In this document: in pieces, positions 44,799 through 56,479 of the stretch
Position numbering within the stretch: the first letter of the stretch is position 1
Layout: each line of letters begins with the position of its first letter
Assembly: GCA_025356445.1 (NCBI GenBank)
Contig: JANXSZ010000048.1
Location: 1 to 62,203, forward strand
DNA length: 62,203 nucleotides
From: Betaproteobacteria bacterium
Lineage (GTDB): Bacteria; Pseudomonadota; Gammaproteobacteria; Burkholderiales; Burkholderiaceae_C
Reading direction: 5' to 3'
Translations under genes and position numbers: made by a program
The notes under the pieces: model-generated
Databases searched by the model: none
What the model was told of the DNA's origin: nothing
The model's input: only the letters and a program-made list of their open reading frames with translations

Positions 44799-46709
44799 AT
44801 GGCGAACTTTCCACAACCCCTTCCACCGCCCCATTTGCCAGCGGGCTTGCCCGACCCGGCGGCGTTGGCGGCCATGGCCAGCGCGCTGTTCCAGGCCCTG
44901 CCTGGGTCGGCAGCGCCAGGGGCCCAGTTCCCGGCCAACATCGCGCCACCGGGCTCGCCGCTGTCCAGCCCCGCGGGCTTCGGCCCCAGCGTACCCGGCA
45001 CGCTGATTCCGCAGGGGCAAATCCCCGGCACGAATCTGCTGCCGTCGTCGCCCAGCCAGGTGCTGAACCTGGGCAACCGCGCACCCGCGGTGCTGCCCGA
45101 GGCCCAGGCGGGCAATGGCGTGCCCGACAAGGCGCTCAGCGCCGTGACCGGCTACGACCCGCGCGTGGGTGGCGTGCTGCAAGGCGTGCCGCAAGCCGCT
45201 GGCTCTGGTTCGCCGTTTTACTTTGTGGCGGAAAAGCTGGGGCCACCGCAAGGTATTCAAGGTAAGCCCGGGCCTTCCAGCCTGGATGCCCTGAGCAGCC
45301 AGCCGTTCCAGCCGCCCGCCGTGCCCACCGCCAGCGCCCCCAAGGCACCGCCCACACCGCAAACCACGCCCGCGTTCTACTTTGTGGATGCGGTCACCCT
45401 ACCCAATGGCTATGTGACCCCGGCCACGCCCGGTGCGCGCCCGTCCGCCGATGCGGTACCCGCCTACCAGGGCGGTGCCCATCCGGCGTTCGACGTGCAT
45501 GCCGTGCGCCGCGACTTCCCCATCCTGCAGGAGCGGGTCAAAGGCAAGCAGCTGGTGTGGTTTGACAACGCCGCCACCACGCACAAGCCACAGTCGGTGA
45601 TCGACCGCATCGCCTATTTCTACGAGCACGAAAACTCCAACATCCACCGCGCCGCCCATGACCTGGCAGCCCGCGCTACCGACGCCTACGAAGGCGCACG
45701 GGAGCGGGTAAAGAAGTTCATCAACGCGCCGGACGTGAACGAGGTGATCTTTGTGCGCGGCGCCACCGAGGCCATCAACCTGGTGGCCAAAAGCTGGGGC
45801 GGCCAGCACGTGGGCGAGGGCGACGAGATCATCGTCTCCCACCTGGAACACCACGCCAACATCGTGCCCTGGCAGCAGCTCGCTGCCGCCAAGGGTGCCA
45901 AGCTGCGCGTGATCCCGGTGGACGACAGCGGCCAGGTGCTGCTGGACGAGTACCGCAAGCTGCTCAACGACCGCACCAAGATCGTCGCCGTGACGCAGGT
46001 CTCCAACGCCCTGGGCACGGTGGTGCCGGTGAAAGAGATCGTCGCCCTGGCCCACCGTACGGGTGCCAAGGCGCTGGTGGACGGCGCGCAATCCATCTCG
46101 CACATGCGGGTGGACGTGCAGGACATCGGGGCCGACTTCTTCGTCTTCTCTGGCCACAAGGTCTTTGGTCCCACCGGCATCGGCGTGGTCTGGGGCAAGC
46201 GCGAGGTGCTGGAAGACATGCCTCCGTGGCAGGGCGGCGGCAACATGATTGCCGACGTGACCTTCGAGAAAACCGTGTTCCAGCCCATCCCGAACAAGTT
46301 CGAGGCGGGTACCGGCAACATCGCTGATGCGGTAGGCCTGGGTGCGGCCATCGACTACGTGAACAAGGTGGGCATCGAAAACATCGCCCGCTATGAGCAT
46401 GAGCTGGTGGTCTATGGCATGAAAGCCCTGGGGGCCATCCCCGGCGTGCGCCTGATCGGCACGGCGGCAGACAAGGCCAGCGTCATGTCCTTCGTGCTTG
46501 CAGGCTACAGCACCGAAGAAGTCGGCAAGGCGCTGAACGAGGAGGGCATTGCCGTGCGCACCGGCCACCATTGCGCCCAACCCATCCTGCGCCGCATGGG
46601 CGTGGAAACCACCGTGCGCCCCTCGCTTGCGTTCTACAACACCTTCGCCGAGATCGACCTGATGGTGGCGGTGGTGAAGCGACTGGCTTCTGCACGGCGA
46701 GCTGGGTAG
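44799..46709 (+). CDS. Encapsulin-cargo cysteine desulfurase with disordered N-terminal targeting domain
   Basis: Takes sulfur from cysteine as an enzyme persulfide. Residues 228-636 are a SufS-type (class II) desulfurase: FDNAATTHKP, catalytic SHLEHHANIVPW (His351 area), PLP lysine SGHK (454), active Cys in VRTGHHCAQP (592). Residues 1-227 are Pro/Gly/Ala-rich and probably disordered, with a helical segment LPDPAALAAMASALFQALPG (17-36) and two FYFV motifs (140-143, 193-196). Family 2A cargo desulfurases are loaded into the shell through just such a domain of about 225 residues. Confidence 0.93.
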   Translation: MANFPQPLPPPHLPAGLPDPAALAAMASALFQALPGSAAPGAQFPANIAPPGSPLSSPAGFGPSVPGTLIPQGQIPGTNLLPSSPSQVLNLGNRAPAVLPEAQAGNGVPDKALSAVTGYDPRVGGVLQGVPQAAGSGSPFYFVAEKLGPPQGIQGKPGPSSLDALSSQPFQPPAVPTASAPKAPPTPQTTPAFYFVDAVTLPNGYVTPATPGARPSADAVPAYQGGAHPAFDVHAVRRDFPILQERVKGKQLVWFDNAATTHKPQSVIDRIAYFYEHENSNIHRAAHDLAARATDAYEGARERVKKFINAPDVNEVIFVRGATEAINLVAKSWGGQHVGEGDEIIVSHLEHHANIVPWQQLAAAKGAKLRVIPVDDSGQVLLDEYRKLLNDRTKIVAVTQVSNALGTVVPVKEIVALAHRTGAKALVDGAQSISHMRVDVQDIGADFFVFSGHKVFGPTGIGVVWGKREVLEDMPPWQGGGNMIADVTFEKTVFQPIPNKFEAGTGNIADAVGLGAAIDYVNKVGIENIARYEHELVVYGMKALGAIPGVRLIGTAADKASVMSFVLAGYSTEEVGKALNEEGIAVRTGHHCAQPILRRMGVETTVRPSLAFYNTFAEIDLMVAVVKRLASARRAG

Positions 46710-46733
46710 TAACTTTGGTGTCTAAGCAAATAC

Positions 46734-46764
46734 GCATAAGCAAGCGCAAATTGGTTCGTTGGCG
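46734..46764. promoter_or_regulatory. Possible sulfur-regulator site before the hydrolase-cysTWA genes
   Basis: GCATAAGCAAGCG followed by CAAATTGGTTCGTTGGCG. The block order (GCATA, AGCAA.CG, TTCG.TG.C) resembles the inverted repeat upstream of tauE-cysI, and TTGGTTCG recurs upstream of the encapsulin operon. It ends 30 bp before the hydrolase ATG. Confidence 0.4.
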
Positions 46765-46793
46765 AATGCCAAGGCCTTGCCCACAATGCGTTT

Positions 46794-47375
46794 ATGCAGA
46801 ACATCAGAACCCTCATCGTTCCTGGCTGGCGGGACTCCGGGCCGGGGCATTGGCAAAGTGCGTGGACCCAGCGCTACGCCAATGTCGAGCGCGTCGAGCA
46901 AGACGACTGGATCACACCCGCACGCGCTGCGTGGGTTCAGTCTATTGCCAAGGCGGTGCTCGCCAAGCCCGAACCCGTGGTGATCGTGGCGCACAGCTTG
47001 GGTTGTATTGCCACCATGCACCTTCCGGCTGAAGCGGTGGCACGCATTCATGGCGCATTGCTGGTGGCCCCGGCTGACCCTGAACGCCGTGCCGTGTTGG
47101 CTGACTTTGCTCCGGTTCCTCATGAGCGCTCGCCGTACCGCAGTGTGCTGGTCGCCAGCAGCAACGATCCTTATTGCCCGGTGCGCTTGGCGGGGGCCTA
47201 CGCACGAGCCTGGGGCAGCGAGTTGGTGCGGCTACAAAACGCAGGGCATATCAATATCGAATCTGGTCATGGTGAATGGCCGCTCGGTGTAGCGCTGTGG
47301 CATTCGCTCATGGGCGCACCGTCCAGTTTACTCGCCGTTGTGAATCAATTTTTGGACGAACCTGAAACTTTATGA
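46794..47375 (+). CDS. RBBP9/YdeN-family alpha/beta hydrolase
   Basis: A 193-residue serine hydrolase-like protein. The family start is [19 protein letters not shown], the nucleophile elbow is VAHSLGC, the acid lies in SSNDPYCP and the His in [10 protein letters not shown]. The substrate of this family is not known. It sits between the encapsulin cargo gene (84 bp upstream) and cysT (4-bp overlap), so it is co-translated with the sulfate permease genes. Confidence 0.88.
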   Translation: MQNIRTLIVPGWRDSGPGHWQSAWTQRYANVERVEQDDWITPARAAWVQSIAKAVLAKPEPVVIVAHSLGCIATMHLPAEAVARIHGALLVAPADPERRAVLADFAPVPHERSPYRSVLVASSNDPYCPVRLAGAYARAWGSELVRLQNAGHINIESGHGEWPLGVALWHSLMGAPSSLLAVVNQFLDEPETL

Positions 47376-48262
47376 GTGCTGTTTTTAGCTTGTCATTGCC
47401 GTTTGAGCCAGAGACCCTGTCGCCTCGCGCCAAGTCAGACACCCGAGTTGCCCGACGCGTCATCCCCGGCTTCGGTCTGTCGTTGGGCTACACGATTTTT
47501 TACCTCAGCTTGATTGTGCTGATTCCTCTTTCGGCGCTGTTTTTCAAAACTGCCACGCTGAGTTTGGAGCAAATCTGGGACACCGTGACCGCGCCGCGTG
47601 TGCTGGCGTCGTACCGGCTGACATTTGGTGCCTCGCTGATCGCGGCTGTGGTTAATCTGTTTTTCGGCTTGGTGATCGCTTGGGTGCTGGTGCGCTATGA
47701 ATTTACCGGTAAAAAGCTGGTCGATGCGCTGGTGGATTTGCCGTTCGCGCTGCCTACAGCCGTCGCGGGTATCGCGCTGGCCTCGCTCTACGCGCCCAAC
47801 GGCTGGGTGGGGCGCTGGTTTGAACCGCTGGGCATCAAACTGGCGTTCACACCAGTGGGCGTGGTGCTGGCGCTGATCTTTATCGGTCTGCCTTTCGTGG
47901 TGCGCACCGTACAGCCAGTGCTTGAAGAGATGGAAAAGGAACTGGAAGAAGCAGCTACCTGCCTGGGGGCCAGCCGCTGGCAGACCTTTCGCCATGTGAT
48001 TTTTCCTACCATCCTGCCTGCGTTACTGACGGGGTTCACGCTGGCTTTTGCCCGGGCGATTGGTGAATACGGCTCGGTGATTTTCATCGCCGGCAACATG
48101 CCCATGGTGAGCGAAATCACGCCGTTGCTCATCATCACCAAACTGGAACAGTACGACTACGCCGGGGCGACCGCCATCGCGCTCAGCATGCTGCTGATGT
48201 CGTTTGTGTTGATTTTGGCGATCAATGGCTTGCAGGCTTGGCAGCGCCAAAGAACGCAATAA
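47372..48262 (+). CDS. cysT: Sulfate ABC transporter permease CysT
   Basis: One of two sulfate permease subunits; 296 residues, six or seven helices, with EAA loop [23 protein letters not shown] split near residues 190-212 and [18 protein letters not shown]. It forms the channel with CysW, driven by CysA and fed by Sbp. The ATG overlaps the hydrolase stop (ATGA). Confidence 0.94.
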   Translation: MSAVFSLSLPFEPETLSPRAKSDTRVARRVIPGFGLSLGYTIFYLSLIVLIPLSALFFKTATLSLEQIWDTVTAPRVLASYRLTFGASLIAAVVNLFFGLVIAWVLVRYEFTGKKLVDALVDLPFALPTAVAGIALASLYAPNGWVGRWFEPLGIKLAFTPVGVVLALIFIGLPFVVRTVQPVLEEMEKELEEAATCLGASRWQTFRHVIFPTILPALLTGFTLAFARAIGEYGSVIFIAGNMPMVSEITPLLIITKLEQYDYAGATAIALSMLLMSFVLILAINGLQAWQRQRTQ

Positions 48263-48290
48263 CCGAGCACCATAACTGTTTAAACATGCC

Positions 48291-49190
48291 ATGAGCACAC
48301 TTTCCCCCAACCCGAACGTATTTCCCGCATCACGCAGTGCTGTTGGCAACAGCACCTTGCATGAACCTGCCTGGGTACGCCGCACGCTGCTGACGCTGGC
48401 CCTGGTCTTCATGGCCTTGTTTTTGCTGCTGCCCCTGGTCACCGTCTTTGTGGAGGCTTTTCGCAAAGGCTTTGGCGTCTACTGGGAAGCGCTGGCCGAT
48501 GCCGATGCGGTGTCTGCCATCCAGCTGACCTTGATTGCTGCGGCCATTGCCGTTCCTTTGAATTTGGTCTTTGGCGTCGCTGCAGCCTGGGCGATTGCCA
48601 AGTTCGAGTTTCGCGGTAAGAACTTCCTCATTACGCTGATTGACCTGCCATTTTCCGTCTCGCCCGTGGTAGCCGGCTTGATTTACGTGCTGGTGTTTGG
48701 CTTGCAAGGCTGGTTTGGCAGCACGCTGCAAGGCTGGGATGTGAAGATCATGTTTGCCATTCCTGGCATCGTACTGGCCACCGTGTTTGTGACTTTTCCG
48801 TTCATCGCCCGCGAGCTGATTCCACTGATGCAAGCGCAGGGCACTGAGGAGGAGCAGGCTGCGCTGGTACTGGGTGCCAGCGGTTGGCAGACGTTTTGGC
48901 ATGTCACTTTGCCGAATGTGAAATGGGGCTTGCTGTACGGCGTGATTTTGTGTAACGCCCGGGCCATGGGCGAATTTGGCGCGGTGTCAGTGGTATCGGG
49001 CCATATACGGGGCATGACCAACACCATTCCGCTCCACGTAGAAATTTTGTACAACGAATACCAGTTCGCTGCGTCGTTTGCCGTGGCCTCACTGCTGGCC
49101 CTGCTCGCGCTGGTGACGTTGGGGCTGAAGCAGTTGGTTTTACACAGAGAGCAGCTAAGAGGACAACACAAAGGACACCATGAGCATTGA
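48291..49190 (+). CDS. cysW: Sulfate ABC transporter permease CysW
   Basis: Second sulfate permease subunit; 299 residues with [21 protein letters not shown] split across the third helix, the EAA loop [20 protein letters not shown] and [20 protein letters not shown], the CysW signature. It is 28 bp after cysT and overlaps cysA by 11 bp. Confidence 0.94.
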   Translation: MSTLSPNPNVFPASRSAVGNSTLHEPAWVRRTLLTLALVFMALFLLLPLVTVFVEAFRKGFGVYWEALADADAVSAIQLTLIAAAIAVPLNLVFGVAAAWAIAKFEFRGKNFLITLIDLPFSVSPVVAGLIYVLVFGLQGWFGSTLQGWDVKIMFAIPGIVLATVFVTFPFIARELIPLMQAQGTEEEQAALVLGASGWQTFWHVTLPNVKWGLLYGVILCNARAMGEFGAVSVVSGHIRGMTNTIPLHVEILYNEYQFAASFAVASLLALLALVTLGLKQLVLHREQLRGQHKGHHEH

Positions 49191-50292
49191 AATCCGCAAT
49201 ATCACCAAGAGTTTTGGCAGCTTCCAAGCGCTGAAGGGTATCAACCTGACGGTAGAACCCGGCGAACTCGTCGCTTTGCTGGGACCATCCGGCTGTGGCA
49301 AAACCACGCTGCTGCGCACTATCGCAGGGCTGGAATCGGCTGATGCAGGCAGCATTTTGTTTTCAGGTACGGATGCCACTGCCAAATCGGTACGCGAGCG
49401 CCAGGTGGGTTTTGTGTTTCAGCATTACGCGCTGTTTCGCCACATGAGCGTGTTCGACAACGTGGCTTTTGGCCTGCGTATGCGCCCCAAAGCCACGCGG
49501 CCCAGTGAGGCCATTATTCAAGAAAAGGTGCATTCGTTGTTGAATCTGGTGCAACTCGACTGGCTGGCGGATCGCTTCCCGGCCCAGCTCTCCGGTGGCC
49601 AGCGCCAGCGCATTGCCTTGGCCCGTGCCTTGGCGGTAGAGCCGCAAGTGCTGCTGCTCGATGAACCCTTTGGCGCGCTGGATGCCAAGGTGCGCAAAGA
49701 GTTGCGCCGCTGGTTGCGCCGCCTGCATGACGACCTGCACGTCACCAGCATTTTTGTGACCCATGACCAAGAAGAAGCGCTGGAAGTTGCTGATCGTGTA
49801 GTGTTGATGAACGCTGGGCAAATTGAGCAAATCGGCTCACCGCAAGAGGTGTGGGACAACCCCGCGAGCCCGTTTGTCTACGGCTTTTTAGGCGATGTGA
49901 ACCTGTTCCATGGCCGTGCGCACGAGGGCTTGGTTCATTTAGGGGGTATCCAGCTTGAAGCGCCCGAACACCTTGATGCCCAGAATGCCAAAGCCTATGC
50001 GTATGTGCGTCCGCATGACCTGGATGTACAGCCCTACACCGCTGGAGCCCAAGGTATCGTTGCCCAACTCAGCCGTGCTGTGGTGGTGGGGCCCGTGGCT
50101 CGGCTGGAACTGCTGCCTGTGGACCGGCAGATCACAGGCCTTGGTGATGGACAAGCCACCGGCCAATCCAGCGATGACAACCTGATAGAGGCGCACATGT
50201 CCGCCCAGCTGTTTCGCGACTTGGGGTTCAAAGAGGGTGAAACGCTGGTGGTGACGCCCCGGCGGAGCCGGGTGTTTGTGCCCTCACTTTAA
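49180..50292 (+). CDS. cysA: Sulfate ABC transporter ATPase CysA
   Basis: Energises sulfate/thiosulfate import. The 370-residue protein has Walker A GPSGCGKT (35-42), signature [15 protein letters not shown], Walker [27 protein letters not shown], and a C-terminal TOBE-like regulatory domain (from about residue 240: [12 protein letters not shown] ... YVRPHDLDV). It closes the operon and is convergent with the aminotransferase gene 25 bp away. Confidence 0.95.
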   Translation: MSIEIRNITKSFGSFQALKGINLTVEPGELVALLGPSGCGKTTLLRTIAGLESADAGSILFSGTDATAKSVRERQVGFVFQHYALFRHMSVFDNVAFGLRMRPKATRPSEAIIQEKVHSLLNLVQLDWLADRFPAQLSGGQRQRIALARALAVEPQVLLLDEPFGALDAKVRKELRRWLRRLHDDLHVTSIFVTHDQEEALEVADRVVLMNAGQIEQIGSPQEVWDNPASPFVYGFLGDVNLFHGRAHEGLVHLGGIQLEAPEHLDAQNAKAYAYVRPHDLDVQPYTAGAQGIVAQLSRAVVVGPVARLELLPVDRQITGLGDGQATGQSSDDNLIEAHMSAQLFRDLGFKEGETLVVTPRRSRVFVPSL

Positions 50293-50317
50293 AGAGACTC
50301 AATAGACGCTAGACGCT

Positions 50318-51514
50318 TTAAACAACCTTGGCAATGCAAGCGCAAACGTAGTCGATGTTCTTGCTGTTCAACGCCGCCACGCACATGCGGCCCGTGTCGG
50401 TGCCGTAGACGCCAAATTCGTTGCGCAGGCGCACCATTTGGTCTTTGGTCAGGCCGGAGTAGCTGAACATGCCGATTTGGCTGGTGATGAAGCTCATGTC
50501 TTGCTTCACACCCGCAGCCTTCAGGCCGTCCACCAGCTTTTGGCGCATGGCTTTGATGCGCACGCGCATTTCGGCCAATTCTTGTTCCCACTCGGCACGC
50601 AGCGCGGGGGTGTTTAGCACCGTGGCAACCACCGTTGCACCGTGAATTTGCGGGTTGCTGTAGTTGGTGCGGATGCAGATTTTGAGCTGGCTGAGCACGC
50701 GCTCTGCTTCGTCTTTGCTTTCGCACAGCACGCTCAAGCCACCGACGCGTTCGCCGTACAGGCTGAAGCTCTTGCTGAAGGAGGTGGACACCAGGAAGCT
50801 CAGGCCCGAGGCGACGAATTTGCCGATCACTGCGCCGTCTTCCACGATGCCGTGGCCAAAGCCTTGGTAGGCCATGTCCAGGAAAGGCACGAGTTTGGCG
50901 GCTTTGACAGCGGCAACAACCTGATCCCACTGGGCGCTGGTGATGTCGTAACCTGTGGGGTTATGGCAGCAGGCGTGCAGCACGACGATGGTGCCTTCTG
51001 CCGCGCCTTTGAGCGAGGTCAACATGCCTTCAAAGTCCACACCGCGCTTGGCCGCATCGTAGTAAGCGTAGTTTTTGACCGTGAAACCTGCGTTGGTGAA
51101 CAGGGCGCGGTGGTTTTCCCAGCTGGGGTCGCTGATCAGGACGGTAGCGTTGGGGTTGAGTTTTTTCAGGAAATCGGCGCCAACTTTCAGTGCGCCGGTG
51201 CCACCAATGCCCTGAATGGTGGCCACACGGCCGCTGGTGACAGGCTCGGAATCGGCACCGAAGACCAAACCTTTGACGGCGGTGTCGTACGCCGCTACGC
51301 CGTCGATGGGCAAGTAGCCACGGGGCTTGGGGGCATCGGTCATTTGCTTTTCAACGGTTTGCACGCACTTCAGCAGCGGCAGTTTGCCATTGTCGTCAAA
51401 GTACACGCCCACGCCGAGGTTGACTTTGTTGGGGTTGGTATCGGCGTTGAATTGCTCGTTCAGGCCCAAGATGGGGTCGCGAGGGGCCATTTCGACAGCG
51501 GTAAACAGAGACAT
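50318..51514 (-). CDS. Aspartate/aromatic aminotransferase
   Basis: PLP enzyme of the AspC/TyrB family, 398 residues, transferring amino groups between glutamate and oxaloacetate or aromatic keto acids. Motifs: LGVGVYFDDNGKLPLLKCV near the start, PSWENHRALF, HACCHNPTGYD and the PLP lysine in STSFSKSFSLYGERVG. Substrate preference (aspartate or aromatic) cannot be settled here. Confidence 0.92.
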   Translation of the reverse strand: MSLFTAVEMAPRDPILGLNEQFNADTNPNKVNLGVGVYFDDNGKLPLLKCVQTVEKQMTDAPKPRGYLPIDGVAAYDTAVKGLVFGADSEPVTSGRVATIQGIGGTGALKVGADFLKKLNPNATVLISDPSWENHRALFTNAGFTVKNYAYYDAAKRGVDFEGMLTSLKGAAEGTIVVLHACCHNPTGYDITSAQWDQVVAAVKAAKLVPFLDMAYQGFGHGIVEDGAVIGKFVASGLSFLVSTSFSKSFSLYGERVGGLSVLCESKDEAERVLSQLKICIRTNYSNPQIHGATVVATVLNTPALRAEWEQELAEMRVRIKAMRQKLVDGLKAAGVKQDMSFITSQIGMFSYSGLTKDQMVRLRNEFGVYGTDTGRMCVAALNSKNIDYVCACIAKVV

Positions 51515-51622
51515 AGAGTTTCCTAGAGGATGGATATGGTGGACGGGTTTCCCGAACCTGCGGTACGCTGTCGGGTTGCGCTAATTTTAAAGGCACGGCC
51601 TGTGGCCCATCCGAGGTGATTC

Positions 51623-53761
<2,139 letters not shown>

Positions 53762-54131
53762 TGCCAGTGTGTTGTCGGTGTATGGTCAGGGTTCGTACTG
53801 TCCTGTTGGCGTTGCATTAACGAGCTTTTTAGACAGGCCAAGTGCGTGAGAAGCCGGGTAAATCCCGGTCTATTTTGTCTAAGACAAACGCTGTTGCGTG
53901 GGTTATAGTCACCTGAGTGAAATGCTGGGGTTCTCGGGTATACTTGACTTAATTAGTCAACTAAGCAAAATTGCTGAAGAGTGCTGACTTCTGATGTTGG
54001 TTTTTACCCGGTTGATCTGGCAGGTCACCCACCTCTGATGGAGATTGGGGCGAGGTGGAAAGTGCATGCGGTTATGGAGTATCCGCATGTGTTTGATCTA
54101 GGGTAAACGAGCTAACAATAAGGAGCTTGCC
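53762..54131. other. Intergenic region between uvrB and iscR
   Basis: This 370-bp stretch has no gene I can support. It holds a weak hairpin after uvrB (CCGGG TAAAT CCCGG, 53854-53868, then TATTTTG), the IscR-type site at 53940-53964, and an untranslated leader of about 150 nt before iscR with AAGGAG at the end. Confidence 0.6.
53940..53964 (+). promoter_or_regulatory. Type 1 IscR binding site overlapping the iscR promoter
   Basis: ATACTTGACT, TAAT, TAGTCAACTAA: an inverted repeat that fits the type 1 IscR consensus (ATASYYGACTRwwwYAGTCRRSTAT) with about one or two mismatches. It includes a -35-like TTGACT at 53944. [2Fe-2S]-IscR bound here would repress the isc operon when clusters are sufficient. 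Confidence 0.8.
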
Positions 54132-54671
54132 ATGCGTCTTACAACCAAAGGCCGCTTTGCGGTCACTGCGATGATTGATTTGGCATTGCGCCAAAGTACG
54201 GGGCCTGTCACTTTGGCTGCTATCAGCCAGCGACAGCAGATTTCCCTGTCCTATCTGGAGCAGTTGTTTGGCAAATTGCGGCGGCATGAGTTGGTGGAAT
54301 CGACCCGTGGTCCTGGTGGTGGTTACACCTTAGGTCGCAAGATCAGCGATATCACGGTAGCTGACATCATTGTTTCGGTAGATGAGCCTATCGACGCTAC
54401 CCAGTGTGGTGGCAAAGAGAATTGTTTAGGTGATGCGGGACGTTGCATGACCCATGAGTTGTGGGCATCGCTGAACCAGCGCATGGTCGAGTTTTTGGAT
54501 TCGGTGACATTGGATCAGTTGGTGCAAGAGCAATTGGCCAAAGGTGTGCAAGTGGAAGACAAGCCTGTCGTTAAACGGGCGATTTCGAGCATGCCGGTGT
54601 CCAAGCCAATGCGCATGAATGCACCCAATTCGGTGTTTGCCTTGGGCAATGCGTTTGCAAAGATGAATTAA
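54132..54671 (+). CDS. iscR: Fe-S cluster regulator IscR
   Basis: Rrf2-family repressor/activator of 179 residues: N-terminal winged helix (MRLTTKGRFAVTAMIDLAL, LSYLEQLFGKLRRHELVEST) and the [2Fe-2S] cysteines 92, 98 and 105 in QCGGKENCLGDAGRC. AAGGAG lies upstream of the ATG. It controls its own operon through the site at 53940. Confidence 0.97.
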   Translation: MRLTTKGRFAVTAMIDLALRQSTGPVTLAAISQRQQISLSYLEQLFGKLRRHELVESTRGPGGGYTLGRKISDITVADIIVSVDEPIDATQCGGKENCLGDAGRCMTHELWASLNQRMVEFLDSVTLDQLVQEQLAKGVQVEDKPVVKRAISSMPVSKPMRMNAPNSVFALGNAFAKMN

Positions 54672-54739
54672 CGCCATGTGCTGAGCGAAAGGCGTCAGTG
54701 GCAGAGGGTTTTCCCGCTGTCACCAAGGGGTTAATTTAC

Positions 54740-54785
54740 AGAATGGGATTGCTTTGCAGTCCCATTCTCAATTGAGTCAATTGAG
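54740..54785 (+). promoter_or_regulatory. Hairpin and palindromic tandem repeat between iscR and iscS
   Basis: AGAATGGGA and TCCCATTCT form a perfect 9-bp stem with an 11-base loop (54740-54768). Then TCAATTGAG occurs twice in tandem (54768-54785), each copy containing the palindrome CAATTG. A further imperfect stem (GTGGCAGAGGG / CCCGCTGTCAC) precedes it. It may separate iscR from iscSUA expression, as processing does in E. coli (inference). Confidence 0.5.
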
Positions 54786-54849
54786 TTTCTACAATCTTGT
54801 CTGAACATTTTTTCTTGATATTTTGAGCCAGCAAAGCCAACAGCCAGCC

Positions 54850-56070
54850 ATGGACGCAACACCTCATTTCCCCATTTACATGGACTACAGCGCCACCAAC
54901 CCCTGCGACCCTCGGGTGGTGGACGCGATGATCCCTTGGCTGCGAGAGCATTTTGGCAACCCCGCATCGCGCAGCCATGCGTGGGGCTGGGAAGCGGAAG
55001 CCGCTGTCGAAAAAGCCCGCGAGCAAGTTGCCGCCCTCATAGGTGCCGATGTGCGTGAAATCGTCTGGACCAGTGGCGCTACCGAGTCGAACAACTTGGC
55101 CCTCAAAGGTGCAGCGAACTTCTACAAATCCAAGGGTAAGCACATCATCACCGTCAAAACCGAGCACAAGGCGGTTTTGGACACTTGCCGCGAGTTGGAG
55201 CGCCAGGGTTTTGAAGTAACTTACCTGGATGTGCAGGCGGATGGTCTTGTGAACCTTGACGCCTTCACCGCCGCCATTCGCCCCGACACCATTCTTGCCA
55301 GCGTGATGTTCGTGAACAACGAAATCGGCGTGATTCAGGATGTGGCCGCCCTCGGTGCGATTTGCCGTGCTAAAGGCGTGATTTTTCACAGCGATGCTGC
55401 GCAAGCCACAGGCCGTGTAGACATTGACCTGACGACGTTGCCCATCGACTTGATGAGCCTGACCTCACACAAAACCTACGGCCCCAAAGGTATCGGTGCG
55501 TTGTACGTTCGCCGTAAGCCCCGTATCCGTCTTGAAGCGCAAATGCACGGTGGCGGTCATGAGCGCGGTATGCGCTCGGGCACACTTCCGACCCACCAAA
55601 TTGTGGGGATGGGTGAGGCTTACCGCATTGCCAAAGCTGAGATGCACTCTGAAAACAAGCACATCCAAGCCTTGCATGACCGCATGTTGGCCGGTTTGAA
55701 GGACATAGAGCAGGTTTTCATCAATGGTCACGAGACGCAGCGCGTCCCGCACAACCTGAACATGAGCTTTAATTATGTTGAGGGCGAATCCCTCATCATG
55801 GGCATCAAAGGTTTGGCGGTGTCCAGTGGCTCTGCCTGTACTTCTGCTTCGCTGGAACCCAGCTACGTACTGCGCGCCTTGGGTCGCAGTGACGAACTGG
55901 CCCACAGCAGCCTTCGCATGACGATTGGCCGCTGGAGCACCGAAGAAGAGATTGATTTCGCGATTTCCACCATCAAATACAACGTAGCCAAGCTGCGTGA
56001 CCTGAGCCCTCTTTGGGATATGTACAAAGAAGGCATTGATATCAGCACGATTCAGTGGGCTGCACACTAA
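54850..56070 (+). CDS. iscS: Cysteine desulfurase IscS
   Basis: Supplies sulfur for Fe-S clusters and tRNA thiolation. The 406-residue class I desulfurase begins near [15 protein letters not shown], with [14 protein letters not shown], the PLP lysine in [14 protein letters not shown] and the mobile-loop Cys in [21 protein letters not shown]. The ATG at 54850 gives the family's usual start; a TTG at 54823 would add nine residues and has no better ribosome binding site. Confidence 0.97.
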   Translation: MDATPHFPIYMDYSATNPCDPRVVDAMIPWLREHFGNPASRSHAWGWEAEAAVEKAREQVAALIGADVREIVWTSGATESNNLALKGAANFYKSKGKHIITVKTEHKAVLDTCRELERQGFEVTYLDVQADGLVNLDAFTAAIRPDTILASVMFVNNEIGVIQDVAALGAICRAKGVIFHSDAAQATGRVDIDLTTLPIDLMSLTSHKTYGPKGIGALYVRRKPRIRLEAQMHGGGHERGMRSGTLPTHQIVGMGEAYRIAKAEMHSENKHIQALHDRMLAGLKDIEQVFINGHETQRVPHNLNMSFNYVEGESLIMGIKGLAVSSGSACTSASLEPSYVLRALGRSDELAHSSLRMTIGRWSTEEEIDFAISTIKYNVAKLRDLSPLWDMYKEGIDISTIQWAAH

Positions 56071-56079
56071 GGAACCATC

Positions 56080-56478
56080 ATGGCCTATTCAGAAAAAGTC
56101 ATCGACCACTACGAAAACCCCCGCAACGTCGGCTCCTTTGAAAAAGGTGACGACTCGGTAGGCACTGGCATGGTGGGCGCGCCCGCTTGTGGTGATGTGA
56201 TGAAGTTGCAAATCAAGGTCAATCCGCTGACTGGTGTGATTGAAGACGCACGCTTCAAGACCTACGGCTGTGGCTCTGCTATCGCATCCAGTTCGCTGGT
56301 CACAGAATGGGTCAAGGGCAAGACTTTGGACGAAGCGGCTGCGCTGAAAAACAGCCAAATCGCCGAAGAGTTAGCCTTGCCACCCGTCAAAATTCATTGT
56401 TCCATCCTGGCAGAAGATGCCATCAAGGCTGCTGTGGACGACTATAAAAAGAAGCACAGCGCCGCTGTCCCTGCCTGA
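56080..56478 (+). CDS. iscU: Fe-S cluster scaffold IscU
   Basis: Scaffold on which IscS builds [2Fe-2S] clusters; 132 residues with the three ligand cysteines at 37 (GAPACGDV), 64 (TYGCGSA) and 107 (KIHCSIL), and the HscA-recognition sequence LPPVK just before Cys107. It lies 9 bp after iscS. Confidence 0.98.
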   Translation: MAYSEKVIDHYENPRNVGSFEKGDDSVGTGMVGAPACGDVMKLQIKVNPLTGVIEDARFKTYGCGSAIASSSLVTEWVKGKTLDEAAALKNSQIAEELALPPVKIHCSILAEDAIKAAVDDYKKKHSAAVPA

Positions 56479-56479
56479 T

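Noticed and set aside
43917-46580. Two long minus-strand open frames (481 and 393 codons) across the encapsulin and desulfurase genes
   Set aside because: They result from extreme third-position GC in the plus-strand genes; the translations are His/Arg/Gly-rich with no domain.
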